Shown here piece by piece: positions 24,983 through 43,900 of a stretch of 64,000 nucleotides of DNA (positions within the stretch are counted from its first letter, which is position 1; each line of letters starts with the position of its first letter). Position numbers and translations under genes: made by a program. The notes under the pieces were generated by a model. It had not been told where the DNA came from. It saw only the letters and a list, made by a program, of their open reading frames with translations, and did not search any database. Origin of the DNA: Apoderus coryli (lineage: Eukaryota > Arthropoda > Insecta > Coleoptera > Attelabidae); the NCBI GenBank assembly GCA_911728435.2, contig OU452201.1, positions 5,952,001 to 6,016,000 on the forward strand, given 5' to 3'.

Positions 24983-25698
24983 CGCTATATTGGAATGGAC
25001 GCGATCAATGTTTTTCGGATACAACTGAATTGTAAATTCGTTACACCAACCTCGCTGAAACAGAAGCAGCTTTGCCAGAGCTGGCACACAGAGTATTAGC
25101 TAGTATGTAGTGTAGTCTGTAGGGTGTCCCGATTTAGTACAATTTTTAGAGAACATTTAACAACACTGATAAATGGATATAGGTAAGTATGGCAACAAAT
25201 ATGAGTAATTTTTCTAGTGGTTATGGTTCGATGAAATCAGTTAGTCTTGGCTATGGATATCAATATCAAAGGTTTTATTTAAATATTTTAAAAAAATATT
25301 TGCACTTTTTTGGCATCCTACTAATCTGGTTAGCACAGTGCCATCCAGTATTTAGTAAACTTCTACTTAGATATTTGTGATAATTCGAGCTATATTTTAT
25401 ACTATAGTTATACAATTATTATTATATAATATTATACCTACACCTATAGAATAAAAAAATATTTTTTTACTATTCTACTATAGTTTTTATATAAATTTGT
25501 TAATAATTTGAACGTTAAATTTATGATGATATTTAATTAATTTTAAAAATTGTTTCATTTAAAACAAAAATTAAGATTCGATATTTTTACAAATTACATC
25601 ACAGATCACAGCGTCCCAACATACGCCAAGTTCGGTGACTACATGAAATAGGAAGTCTATTAAATGGTATACAAAGCATTTATTTGCACTTTAGTAAA

Positions 25699-25768
25699 AC
25701 CGCTACCAAAGCGCTCACAACACAACTGATCAGGTAACAAAACACGCGTTCAGCAGAAAATTGATGAT
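25699..25768 (+). repeat. Direct repeat, copy 2
   Basis: Second copy of the block at 24917-24982 (ACCGCTACCAAAGCGCTCAC ... CACGCGTTCAGCAGAAAATT). No protein-coding sequence is evident between the two copies. Confidence 0.65.
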
Positions 25769-26095
25769 GGCTCCGGGAAATAGGTACCGGTGTCAAGCCC
25801 AAAACCTTTGACTAGGAAAGAGAGCCCAAACCGATTAATTTGCATAGCGACCAGTGGCGGTTCGTGCTGTCAAAAACTAGAGATGCCGTAGGTATACCTA
25901 AATACTGCAACTAAATGGCAAGAGTTGCATTTTCTTGGATGTAAAATTGTGGGTAGTCACTTAGATTATTTGAATGAAATATACAAATTTTAGGTTTCAA
26001 TTATAGAACACCATATTTTTACGCCATGTATCAAATAAGATAGTTATAGGATATATATTATGGATGTCCCTACTTACTTTTTAGAATAATTATAT

Positions 26096-26117
26096 CATTG
26101 TCTTTATAAAGACAATG
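26096..26117. repeat. 22-nt perfect palindrome, copy 1
   Basis: Half-site CATTGTCTTTA followed directly by its reverse complement. At this site the symmetry extends two more bases each side (26094-26119). An identical 22-nt palindrome is at 63646-63667. Confidence 0.85.
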
Positions 26118-26119
26118 AT

Positions 26120-27260
26120 TGTATCAGATACATATCATTAAAACATAAGAATAACGATACATATCGATTTAATAGTGCATTGAAATTTAAAGGAAAATAA
26201 CAAATTATTATTGAATAAGCATCAAACTTACTATATTAGAATTTTATGGAAATTACTTTTAGAATTACATTGTACAACCGAAATATTATATTAATAGGAC
26301 AAATATTTTAATTATTGCATTTTTTACTTTAAAAACAAACGTATTAGGTAATATATGTAGATTGGTACTTACTTTAATTTAATTTCTTATTATTGTTATC
26401 ATTTAAAAAAATTAAAGGTTATATAAAAATATAATGTTATGGGATAAAGTATTAAATATACAAAAAAAAAATGAAACATATCTACTATTATTTACCCATC
26501 CACAATAATTCTAATTCGACCTACAATTAAAGAATAAATTATCAAAAATTCCAATTCCTATAAGCCATCACACTTGAGACTTAAATTACTTCAAAATTTC
26601 CAAATGTTTACGTTCAAAAACATTTTTTTAATGATACACCTACAAAAAGTCAAAAAATCGTTCAAAAGAAAATGTGAAGTAGACTGTATTAAATATATAT
26701 ACCCTAGTTCTGTGACGAGCTGGAACAAATATATAATTTCATAGTCCGATAATGTCAATAATATCACGGTGCATCACTTCATTGAGCGTGAAGGGATAAA
26801 TTGAGGTAGAATGTTTTGATTTTACGTTGTACTTAATAGATATGAATTCTTATTCAATTTTTTTATTAAAGGTTGTTGTTAAAATTGAATTGCCCCGGAT
26901 ACAACGTGATACAATAATAAAAATAATCAAATTATTTTAAGAAAATATTGTTCAGGATGGCGAAACGGTCATAAACATAATAATATATCTATGGAAAGGG
27001 TTACATTAAAGTGTCATCCAAAAGTAAAATTTTCATCATCCCTTTATTTTAACAAAACAAGTAGGTAATTAGATATTTATTTAAATGATTACAAATCAGT
27101 AGAAATCAAATACAATTTCACTCTGGTAGCAATCCAGAAAAGGTACACGTCATCGATACTATATTATAAACGTGGTTTCTGAGCTAGGATAAAAAATGCT
27201 TGTGAAATTTATTCAAGAAACTGAATATTTAAAACAAAAAATCAGGCAAATGTTTTTAAT
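26120..27260. other. AT-rich intergenic stretch
   Basis: No gene seen. TTTATT at 27076-27081 is a plausible poly(A) signal for the minus-strand gene ending at 27264. Confidence 0.4.
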
Positions 27261-27263
27261 TTA

Positions 27264-28611
27264 TTATATATGAATTGTTAGAGTCTCGTTATCGTCTTTC
27301 AAATTTTCTTTGCTCCAGTCACCAGTGCTACCATTCTCATCTATGTTTAATACATCACTAACTTTATTAATAACATTTTGACATCCTCGCCGAATCCACT
27401 CGCTAGCTGGTAGTAATAACAAACCCAATATGCCGCAAGTACCGCCTACAGAAATTAAAAAAAAATGTGCAGTAGTGAAGTCATCCTATGTATTTCTAAG
27501 CTTGTAGTGAGTCTTACCTAATGCCACCTGCGCACCACCTTGAACGATTTGTTTTGAACCATATTTGACATTTTGCTTAGCTTGAGACGCTAATTCACTT
27601 GTTTTATTCCATACTGCGCGTACTACACCTATAGTAGTGATAAAATATTATTATACTACATTATTTTTAAAAGCAGCGCGTTGTTTAACATATACGCGCC
27701 TATAAATTTCGAATATTTTATAAGATTCATATTAAAGAAACGGTTTATATTAGACAGAAAAACAATACTTCTAGATAAATCCTGCGCGTCAAGTTTCTAC
27801 TACGTAATGCTAGGTGCCCACGCAAAGTTGCTCTGAAGAAACTGACAGGATGATCAGCGAAACTTTATCTAATATAAATTTGAAAAGGGTTTATATTTAT
27901 TTAACTTACCTCTTGGATTCCTAAAATTATTGGGATTACTGTAAACTGAATGTCGATTTACAGAGATATCCCTGTCGTTATTTTGCTGATAATCTAAATT
28001 TCTAATATATTTCACTTCTTCGCGAGGAACATCTAAAACACACAAAAAATAATACAAGTGGATCGTTATAAAAATTATTTATGCTAACAACAAAAAAACT
28101 GCCTTATTTGAATTGCAGAAAAAATTTAAATAGGTATTTGAATATTAATACAACAATATGAAAATAGTTATTAAAAAAATATGATTTTTAAATTAAGTAC
28201 GTACAGTTTGATAATATATTATTTATAATGAAACTTAAAATAAAAATTTTTCCAAGAATCTTGAACATGTTTATTGTGAAACTTGTACGTCGTACGTCGA
28301 ATATGTGTTGTGTTAAAAAAAAGTGGTTATCATCGAACAAATCTATAATAGTTTCAAATTTAATTAATTTTGGAATGGAAAGTAATTAAAAGTGTCAAAT
28401 TTTAAATTTATTGCATCTATTTTATTTATTAACTACCCACAAATCTTAGGTCTATTATTGTTTGCTAATAACAAAATTTAATGATCTTTTTATCTTTGTT
28501 TTATTAATTGAACTTATAAGTAATACCACTGTCTTTAACGGTATCGCTCAAAAACCTATGCGCATCCGATTGCGCAACGGAATAAAGGGAGATAGAGGAA
28601 GATACCGCCAT
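27264..28611 (-). CDS. Small hydrophobic-segment protein, function unknown
   Basis: A four-exon minus-strand model: 28611-28527, 28032-27910, 27628-27518 and 27445-27264 (stop TAA 27264-27266), 166 residues. The last three exons join in frame across good acceptors and donors; the first exon (ATG within the sequence AAAATGGCGG) is less certain because its donor is weak, but its phase fits exactly. The protein is polar at the N-terminus, then has VWNKTSELASQAKQNVKYG and a Gly/Leu-rich hydrophobic segment (GGTCGILGLLLLP) at about residues 107-119, followed by an acidic C-terminus. A single-pass or hairpin membrane anchor is possible. I do not recognise the family. It is divergent from Upf1, with about 1 kb between starts. 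A small hairpin element sits in its intron at 27744-27878. Confidence 0.6.
27744..27878. repeat. Hairpin (MITE-like) element, copy 1
   Basis: Bounded by perfect 11-bp inverted repeats TTTATATTAGA (27744-27754) and TCTAATATAAA (27868-27878). The interior contains GATAAATCCTGCG and CACGCAAAGTTGCTCTGAAG, both related to the element at 50706-50816, with the second block in the opposite orientation. It lies in an intron of the minus-strand unknown gene. Confidence 0.6.
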
Positions 28612-29022
28612 TTTGATGTGGATTTGTTGTTGCCATGTTATTTCATTGCCTTCGAATTTTTAATTTTTGTACTGAAAATGTTCAAAGGACACACAAAATT
28701 AATATATGGTGGTGTAAAAAGATTAGAATAATCTAACATTTTTCTATAACATTATGAAAGAGATATGATTAAATTGTTGATTTGATTGCTGCTAAATTCT
28801 ATATCTATAATTTTAATACTCAATATATTTTTTATATCTTAAATGAGGCAACATTAGCTTTTCCCACATAAATTTGACATTTATATACCAGGTTATAATC
28901 CTAATATTTTATATTATTATCATAATAACCTATAAGCGGTTATTATATTATACATGTTTTATACCATATTATATTATTATTTTAACTTTTCCAAAGCTCA
29001 TTAAGTACTTTTTAAGACTCCC

Positions 29023-29080
29023 CTGTAGTAGAACACCAAAATGGCCGCACCCTATATTCCACCTTTTTATTTCTCACTTG
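29023..29080 (+). repeat. 57-bp conserved block with YY1-like core, copy 1
   Basis: Contains CAAAATGGCCGCACCC followed by TATATTCCACCTTTTTA. About five differences in 57 bp separate it from 36911-36968. It lies about 600 bp upstream of the Upf1 start codon. The core AAAATGGCCGC matches the general YY1/pho-type motif. It also opens a short ORF beginning MAAPYIPPFY in both copies. Confidence 0.6.
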
Positions 29081-29399
29081 ATATCGTTATCTATATATAT
29101 ATATATGAACTCTAAGGCCAAACAAGACGAGAAAAAAACTTAGAGAGTGCTCTACAATAGGTATATAGTCACAGAATAACTAATTAGGAAAAAAAAATAA
29201 ATTGGTGTATAGAGTGGAAAAGAAAACGTAGAAGTTTTTTAGTTGTCTAAAATGCAAATTATACCTAATTAAATTATATAGACCGGTACAACGAAAAAAG
29301 TAGTAGTAAAAAAGTTGTGAGACAGAAGACACTTTACTCAAATACAGTTTTTTATAATAATTGCCAAATTACTTTTAACTAAAAACACTTGGGCTATGA

Positions 29400-29665
29400 A
29401 CACAGTTCAATACTAAAAGTATCGACAAACAACATTTGAATGTATCGAACACCCCTAGTACCTGGCACTGACGCCATGACAACTGACAGCTGTCAGGAAA
29501 TTATTAAATATGTCCATTCCATTCATAAAAAGTGAAGAAGTTTCATGTGGTGTATTTTAACACATATTTAATGTTAATTATTGAAAAATAATTCATTATT
29601 TTATTAAATTATTTTCAAAAGATTAGAAACAAAGTAACAGAAAGTGTATAAGTAAGAAAATAAAA
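29400..29665 (+). promoter_or_regulatory. Upf1 promoter and 5' UTR region
   Basis: The stretch before the Upf1 ATG contains two DRE-half-like TATCGA motifs (near 29419 and 29443) and a CAGCTGTCAGG-type palindromic region near 29487. No TATA box is convincing, consistent with a housekeeping promoter. The transcription start is not determinable here. Confidence 0.3.
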
Positions 29666-35238
<5,573 letters not shown>

Positions 35239-36310
35239 GACAAAATAATTAAAACACACAACACAAGAAACAATTACATCAAAATAATTTACAAAAAAAT
35301 AACATCAAGAGTGGGAATAATCAAAATACACATAACACGTATATTATTGAAAACGAGAAGAGATTTTAATTAATGAGAGAAATAGAGAGAAAAATAAGTA
35401 TAACATCAAAAAATAACGAAGACAGGGGAAAGTGGAGAATATCAAAGAAAAATTATAGAAACTAAAAGGAAAGGATCGTTAGTTTAATAATTATGTCATT
35501 AAATGTGGAAAGAATACATTAAAGATGAAGAAACCATGAGCTAAATGAAATTATAATACCAAAACAAGTAATTTTACAGTATGAATAAATCAACAAATTG
35601 GCTGAAGTCAATCGTAGGTACTGTTGTCGGTCGACACCGAGCGACATTTATTCATGATTTGTTTCACAGATGCTGTCTTCTTAGTATCTATTAATTAATA
35701 ATGTTTCCATATTAAAATACATTTTGTTGAGAAAATTATATTTTTATAAAAGTAGGATCTAGCAGCTTCTGGAAGCATTCATTTCGCTCTCTTAGTGGAA
35801 ATGAGATGTAAAATTATATGCGTAATAATAGAGATTAAACAAAACTGCTTAATTTCAACAGAATGGTGCGAAATATTAACTTTCTTATTGAATTATCTGG
35901 AACGAATTTAATTTTAAGACAGCTTCAAGTTTGAACTTGGTTGGGTTTATCTTACCTCCGCTTCACACATGTGCAGTTGCTGGAGTCTCATAATTATTGA
36001 AAAATATTATTTCTTAATATTTCCGTATAGGTTTAAGCAATCAATCAATTTTTAATCCAAAAAATGAAAGGAGGATCATAATGTTGATAACAATACTTCC
36101 ATAAAAAGATTTTTTCGATTGTTAAAGTCAATTTTTTGAATTTGTCATTCATTATCGTCATAATGTAATGTTTTGGAGAATTTAAGTTTTTAATTTTTTT
36201 TCTAAATCAGAAGTTGAATACAAAATTTCGTGTTTTATATAATTTTGGGTTAAGGGGTGATTTTTAGTCAAATTAATTATTGTTATCTTAACTGTTTTAT
36301 TAATAAAGAG
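35239..36310 (+). other. Upf1 3' UTR (probable)
   Basis: AT-rich sequence after the Upf1 stop. AATAAA signals occur near 35584 and at 36302-36307; the latter is followed by a GT-rich stretch (AGTGTGTCGTTT), so it is a reasonable poly(A) site. Confidence 0.4.
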
Positions 36311-36910
36311 TAAAGATGTCTAGTGTGTCGTTTTATTAATGAATTTTTAATTTAGGTGCATCAAGGATGATATAAGTGCTTATCTGGTGGGGAAAAGGGC
36401 ATGGTATGGCGAAAATTGCTGAAGATGAGTTAAATATAAAAAACGTTTTATAAATCTGAAAGAAATATAAGTCTACCAAGTCCTAAAAATATCGTGGAAT
36501 TCCGTGTTTTATCTTGTCATTTGTGAGTATACCTATTGTAATCAACAAGGACGTAGTGGTGTCCCTCTAAATAAACCCTATAACAGCTTTATTTATTTGC
36601 AACATACAGATCTAACGATCCAATTACAATATTCAGTCTACTTCGTCGGCTGCATCATGTCTTTGTACCATCCTGTGTTGGTATCTGTCACTATTGAATT
36701 TAATCATCATAATCTGATATATGAGACTCGCGTAATTAACAATTAGATAATATATAATGTTTTAGACCAATTAACTAGTTGAAAATTATATTGCTATATT
36801 ATTATTCAAATACAATTTTTGTGTAACTTCTGAATTAACAATTAACCCCTTGACCAAACATCAGGCGATATCCTTCAACGCAAAATATCAGCAATTTTCA
36901 TTATCGCTGT

Positions 36911-36968
36911 AGTACAACATCAAAATGGCCGCGCCCTATATTCCACCTTTTTACCTCTCACTTGAGCG
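36911..36968 (+). repeat. 57-bp conserved block with YY1-like core, copy 2
   Basis: Contains TCAAAATGGCCGCGCCC then TATATTCCACCTTTTTA. Near-identical to 29023-29080 and about 1 kb upstream of the ash1 start codon. Either a regulatory module, a transposon fragment, or a duplicated small exon. Confidence 0.6.
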
Positions 36969-36969
36969 A

Positions 36970-37942
36970 TATAGTTCTCAAAAATATGTATCCAAAAATA
37001 ATTTTCAGTTACCCCTTTCTTTTGTCTATCTTGTCCTTTTTATCACACTTCTAAGACATTCGCACAACTTTGGGACAAGTTGGAACAAGCTTATCGTACT
37101 CCACTAATATCACTATCCATCATAACGTTGCTATGGGATAACTCTAGTTAATATTTACGTTTATATCAAATGTTATCAGTTATCACTCACCTCACATTCT
37201 TTATATTTCTTTTGAAAGAAGTAACCTCTTAATAACAAATGATAAGTGAGTGGGAGGTGATCATGCCAGATTAGTGTAACTGAGCTGATTTGAAAGTGTT
37301 AACATTTGTGATATTTGTTTTATTCTTCACTTTAAAGTTGTTCCTTTCCATTTAAATTATCAATTATTTATTTTCTGTTTAAGAAAACACTAAATTGTAC
37401 CGTATATTGCTTATCCATTTAACTTGATTTAGTTTTATCCTAAGACAAATTTGATTTTGCAAAACGAAAATAATAATTATTATTTGCTTTGACATTTAGG
37501 TTGGCAGCATTTTTGTTGTTGGTTTATATCGAGGCAGTTATTTGTTCGTTGCTCAATATTTATCTTAAAATAGAGGAAAAAGATAATATTTTGAATGATG
37601 TAAATAGTTATTCGCACTTAATTAAATATCAACTTAAACCCTATAATGTTTATATTGCATAAGAAACTATGCCTGTGCTGCAATTAAATATGGGAAATAT
37701 ATGTTAATGATCAGGTGGGTAGCCATCTTGTTAATAAATTCTTTACTCTTAACAACATTTCAACAGAGAAATTAATGTTAAACGTCCTAAAATTTAGTCC
37801 AAAAATGTGAGTTTAACAATTTCAATAGTGACTAGGTAAATATACATACATACTCTGTGACTTTAGAAGCCGTATATTGTTATTACCATATATCGTAAAT
37901 ATGTTTGCGCGCTATTTCTAATTGCTAATAATTGTTTTAGTA
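36970..37942 (+). promoter_or_regulatory. ash1 upstream region with implied non-coding first exon
   Basis: The first ash1 coding exon is preceded by an AG acceptor ending at 37940, only two bases before the ATG, so at least one untranslated exon must lie upstream. Its donor could not be assigned with confidence. No TATA box is evident. Confidence 0.3.
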
Positions 37943-40900
37943 ATGGATACAAATGACCCAGCTACGACACAACTTTTTACTGGTTGGTCGTCCGTTGTTC
38001 ATCAACCATACGAAGATGATGAAGAGTTTGAATTACCATCAACTGTTGATATTGGTGCACTTAACTCCAATAATCCACCTATAGAATCTAACAATACAAT
38101 AGAAAATGATCATAGTAATTCAGACAGTGATTCGGAAGCCGACTCGAGCGTAAGTTTGAGAAAGTATTATTGAGATTGACCAATCCATTTATTAAACCCT
38201 GTGGTGATATAGTTTTAAGACAAAAGTCGCGGGAACAGTGTTAAAAACGTAATACTACACAGTATGAAGGAAATAAACGACTACTTAGCGATGTTGTTTC
38301 CAATCACTGAAGATGCTAAAGCACTGAAGAAAAGTAAATTTGACAAACATCAATTTTACGCTATAAAGTTGCAATTAGGTACCTACTCAAGGGACCAACA
38401 GCTGATCTAAAATTTGTACGCCAATGCCGCATTCAGATATTATGATACCTCCTATTTCTCAATAAATAATGCCTGTTAGGTTTCCACAAGTAACAACAAT
38501 AGTTTACTATATCTAGGTAATCTAAGTAATATACCGGGGTTTCGATTGCAGCTTTATGGTTATTTTTTATTTACAAGAGGAACATCACGAACCACATTTT
38601 GCTTGGAAACTATTTGCTTCGATGAAAATAATGTGATGATAAACAAAAAATAAGTTAACAACATAATTATTAATATTCCGCCAGCCATTAGGAAATTGTA
38701 TATTGCCTACAACAAGACCAGAGTACCTTCCTGTATATGTAACATGTTTCATGAATATATGATCATCAGTGGCTGAAGTTATGTGACCTTTATGTGATCT
38801 TTCCAGAATTCCGGCAGTGACTCAGGCAGTCAAAGCAACACCTCTGATTCAGAGAGTTCCTCATCATCACTTGGCGAATCGAGTTCACGCAGTCCAAGTC
38901 CCGAATTTTCCGTAACGAGTTCCCAAACAAACGGGTTACGTTTAACATTCGCCACTGTCAAAAAACCGACAACAAGCCCAGCATCACATCAAGAAAAAGT
39001 TATTTCCAATGTGAAGAAACAAACGAAACAACATGAATCAAGTTCCAGCTCGGAATGTTCAAGTAACGAGAGTGACAGCGAGAAAACTGATTCTGGTACG
39101 AAAAATCAAGTAGTCAAGGATGGTAGTAATAAAACGTGCGGTATGAAAAGTTGTAGTGATGTGGTCGCAAAAAAATTAACGGTACAACGAACACGAACTA
39201 TTAACGGTGGTAATAAAGTTAATAATGTTGAGAAAAAGAACGGAAACAAAAGCAGCCAGAAAACTGCATTGAAAACCAGAAAGCGTGCTTCCAAAAAGGT
39301 AGGTGTAACAAATATGTAGCTGCTCGTATTCCACGAACATGTTAATCTGATTCAAATATTTTATTGCATGGGCTAATACAATCGAACACTATTTCCTATA
39401 CCTTAGGTAAACATGGTATCGTAATACAATACTTCACTGATATAATCTTATTTTGTGTTTAAAATATAATATATGGCGAGTCTGGAGAGCTGTTGAAAGG
39501 ATAACAGTTACAAAATAATGATGATGTATAATGATAAATTCTTTAATAGTCTTCGAGAAGAAGCTGAAATTATCTTAGAATATTTTCACACCATCATGTA
39601 CTTTGAGAAAAAAATATCTAGTTAAATATAGACTAGTCCTTTTTTGCAGGTTTTCCACGAAGATCTTTTCTTAGGTTGAGGAATAGAAGGGACCCGGTGA
39701 GGGCTGTAAGGTGCATGATTAATTTCTTCTTGAACAGCATCCTTGAAACACACATTGTGTGGACCGGTTGGTGTAGCAACATACCAGCTGTCAATTTTTC
39801 ACGCCTTTTATCTTTAATTACCGCAGGGTGTTGTGTAAGATGGAATAATACTATTTTTTTGTACTTCTTTTTAATCTTTTTTGGAATGAATTTATTGTTC
39901 TTTTAGTCCTAAAGCAGGGGTCGGGTGATCATCATCATTTTAAAGCATTTTTTATTTGCTTTACAGCGATAGGTCACTTTTGATATTTGTCCCCATGATT
40001 CTCGAGAAAATTGCGTTTAAAATGTCACCAGTTAAGTAGTTGGAACCTATCTTATTAGAATTACAAAACAATCATTTCAAAGAGGGTTTTGTGGCGTCAT
40101 TGAAAGAGCGTGCGGTTCGCATGCGGAAGGTTCTGAGTTCAAATGCCAGATCTGGCAATACTTTTTTCTCTTCTAATTTTTGAATTAGTTACGTTATTTT
40201 ATTGAAAATAATGAAAATAAAACAATCATTATAATAATAATAATGTCGTATATTTTTGATTATATTATATCGTGTCGAGAAAGTTATGGGGCGACACGAC
40301 CGATTTTTTTTATTATCCTGACCCTTCTTTTTAAATTATTGTAATTTTTTGTTTGTTTTGTGTATTTTGCTGAGATCTACGTAACCTGAAGAAGCGATTA
40401 AAAGATCGCGAAGCGTAGCGCAGAAGAAACAAAAAAACTTTTCTTTATGTTCTAAGAGAACAATAAATTCAATCCAAAAAAGCTAACTAAGGACAAGTTT
40501 CATTCACAAATTGTTTTAATCAATGAATGAAATTTGCTTTGAATTTCAAAACACTATGGCCATGAGTTTTCTGTCGATGCAACGTTGTGACTATGAACTT
40601 CTTCGGTGGTAGTGACCGTTTTTCCTAACTGGACCACCGGCACGAGGATCGTCTTCAACTTTGCAATCCCAAATAAAAATGATATTGGTTGATAACTATA
40701 TAGAATAAAGTATCTGTAAAAAAATGTAAATCTAGTTTAAAAAATAGATTTTTGGCAACGGCGTTGAGAAAGAGGTCCCTATAATTTTTCGTGGGTTCTT
40801 TTGTTTTTTTATGGTTCGTTAATCAGTTTTTATATCGCTTATGGTAATATTTTGGTATATAATGAAATTATAAATATGTATTAAAAACGCGTTGGTAGGT

Positions 40901-43900
40901 ATATCAAGGACATACTTTAAAGATGTGAGAGAATCTAAATAAAAAAATATACCAAGTATATTATTTTAATTTTCGACTTAAATTAATTAAAAAACCATAT
41001 GTGAACTAATCAGATTGAAATCTATACCGGATGTGACTACATATTATGTAGTGTAAAATCAGTTATAATTTTTAGAAATGTCCTTAACCTTACGCGTAGT
41101 ATTAACATTTTTTTAAACGTAATTACTAGTAGTAAAATGTGATGATAACGTATGTTTCCACAATTTTCTTATATATATTTATAAAACAGAACTGAAATTA
41201 ACACCTGGCACCCTTAAAAAAGATTAAGCTAGGATAGTTCATGTAGTTCGGTTGGTTGCGTTCAAAACTTTACATAATAGCTGGCTCCCCCCATTTTTAG
41301 AACACCTATTTTTGTTTTGTGCGTTGTAATAAAACAAGTAGTCATTTGGTTGGAGATATTTTTCACCATTGGCGGGATTGTAATGTTCATGATTTGTCTC
41401 TATGGGAAGAACCATATTCTTTTAATGTGGAAATACAATACTCCCCATTGTACTATCTAATATTATATTCCTTATGAGGTCAAAAAATGTTGAACGTAAA
41501 ACGAAAAAACACTTATTTGTATGAATCCTTATTATCAGATAATTATTTTATTTTTAGCCAATCACAATGTCCCATTGGTAAAGTTTTTGTTTTTAGTTTC
41601 CAAGTAAATAAGATTATTGGTGATTCTAAAGGTCTTCGAAAATTAAGGAAAGCATAGATCCAATAAAAATTTAAATTTATTTAATACATTTACTTAAGTA
41701 TATCCATTAAAGTCTTAATTTGATTAATTGTTGAAATTAACGTAGGCTTCTGCAATTTCAATTTAGATAAATTTGGTTTTTCGTCTTATCATCGTCAATA
41801 AAAGTAATATTTGATCAACGGTGAAATATACCTACAGCTGGTAAATGTAAGCACCCTTCTTTAGCGCGTTTCTCACAGCATATACTTATATGTGTCCCTC
41901 ACTATGAATTACACATGTTCGGTACGATACACCCCTCCGTTTTCAGCGTCAGTGTTTTACTATACTATGTTTAAAATAAAATAGTATTTTTAAATATTTA
42001 GTGTAATTTTATAAAGCTTGTGTAGTTTGTTTTAATTCTTAACACTATTGCTAAAAAATTGTGTTGGTATGTTCGAATTAAAAGTTTTAGAAGTGCTCTT
42101 AGAACAGGTACACTTTACTTTAATTATTAATATACTTCAAATATATTGCTTACTAAAATACCAATCGCGGAAGCTTTTATGCTCTTCAAAAATGTAATAC
42201 AAAGGGAAAAAATTAAAAGATTGTGAATATCAACCAGTTGTATATGTTTAAACTAAATTTAAGAGTTCTCTATGCTATACTTACCTACTACGAGTTATTT
42301 ATCCCCGTTTTCAGATGACGTCATCAATGTCACGGAATTCCACATCCAATTCGAGTTCTGACTCTGACGATGAGTCCGATTGTGGGTCAGAAGGTGATAT
42401 TTTGGCGTCTTGCAGTTTACAGGAGATTCGCGAAGAGGACTTAGCTGCAATTCTACCGGACCAAAATGAATGTAACGATTTCAATGATTTTGAGTCGAAA
42501 AATGGTAAAAGTTCACCGGCAGCAGGAGATATGTCCGGGTCGGATATGGAATTGCCACAACAGGTATGATAAAGATTTTTTTTATTTTATGACTGTGAAT
42601 TTTTTTTTGTGTTATGTCCATATATGTTGAACAAGTTGAAATAAATTAATTATTTTTATATTTCCAGGCTATTAATTCACTAATCCAACGCACAACAGAA
42701 TCATCAAGTGAAAGCGAAATGCATGCCGCTCCTAATCCAAACACCCTTTACGCAAACAGCCTTTTACAACAATTTGTAGCCCAAACTCAAATGCTGAACG
42801 CCCCATCTTCACCAGTACTCAATCCATCAGCCCAAAATCATGAAAACTCAAAGCAACAGTCAACCTCCGGACTCAACAAAGACTCGACAGACACACAAAG
42901 TATTAAGTCAGAAGGCAGTAGTGTGAAACGACGGCGTGGTAGACCACGGGGTCGTATACAGAAAAATGTTAACTCTACAGCATCATCACAGGATTTTTGT
43001 ACGGTACCGAACGTGAGTCCGGATTCCGGAATTCAAAATAGTCCGGATCATGTGTCCAGTCCAGAACCTATTTTGCCAACATTAATTACAAGAAATAATG
43101 TGAAAAGTGATATTAAAAATCAGATTAATAAAAATCATAAAACAAAACAATATCAAAAGGAACATAAACAACAAACTAACTCGCGTAGAAGTGCGACAAA
43201 AAATAAACAGAGTGAAATAAATAATAAAATATCAGTAACGTCAAATCGGTTTGACAGAGTGCTTTATGCGAACTGTGACAGAACTTTGTATCCGCCAAGA
43301 AAAAAAGATGTTGTGCTTAAAAAAGGTCCAGGTCGACCGCCTAAGAATAAAACTGTTGAAGGAAAAAACAACAAACAAAGTAATATTTCAAGTAATAAAT
43401 CAACAACTAATAGTAAAGTGAATACAAACGATAACAGCAAGCCCAATAATATATTTAAAGTACCAAAATTGATGCACAGTAAACACAAGCATAAACATCG
43501 TAAAAGAAAGTTCAAAATTTTAAAAACTGTTAGTACAACTACAGACCCAACATTACATATTGAAATCGAGAAAATGGCCAGCGATTTTGTACGAATGTGC
43601 TCTATAGGCGACGTTACAAATAACGCGACAAGTATTAATACAAATAATAAAGAAAATTTTGTCGCGGAACAAACCGCGAACGTTACAACTAAACCACAAA
43701 AAAAAGTAACGAAAAAACGTCGAACTACTGAAGACTCGAAGAAAAAAAAGAAAACGAACCTCAGCACAACAGTAAATAAAGTTACAAACAACTCAAATGA
43801 ACAGCGATTGCCTTTGAAGAAACGCCATTATCACTTACTGAGTAATAATAATAACAATAATAACACTGAGGATACTTCAGTGACTACTGAAAATTCTACA

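Noticed and set aside
38180..38420. Open frame after ash1 exon 1 (NDYLAMLFPITEDAKALKKS)
   Set aside because: It lies beyond the exon 1 donor, has no acceptor in phase and no family match; the 38149-38807 junction keeps frame without it.
39640..39800. Minus-strand segment resembling a transposase C-terminal tail (HAPYSPHRVPSIPQPKKRS)
   Set aside because: Only a vague similarity to piggyBac ends, with no cysteine cluster; not enough to call.
43264..43791. 175-codon minus-strand ORF opposite ash1
   Set aside because: It is antisense to the Lys/Asn-rich ash1 exon and consists of Phe/Leu/Val runs expected from reading AAA/AAT codons backwards; no family motif.
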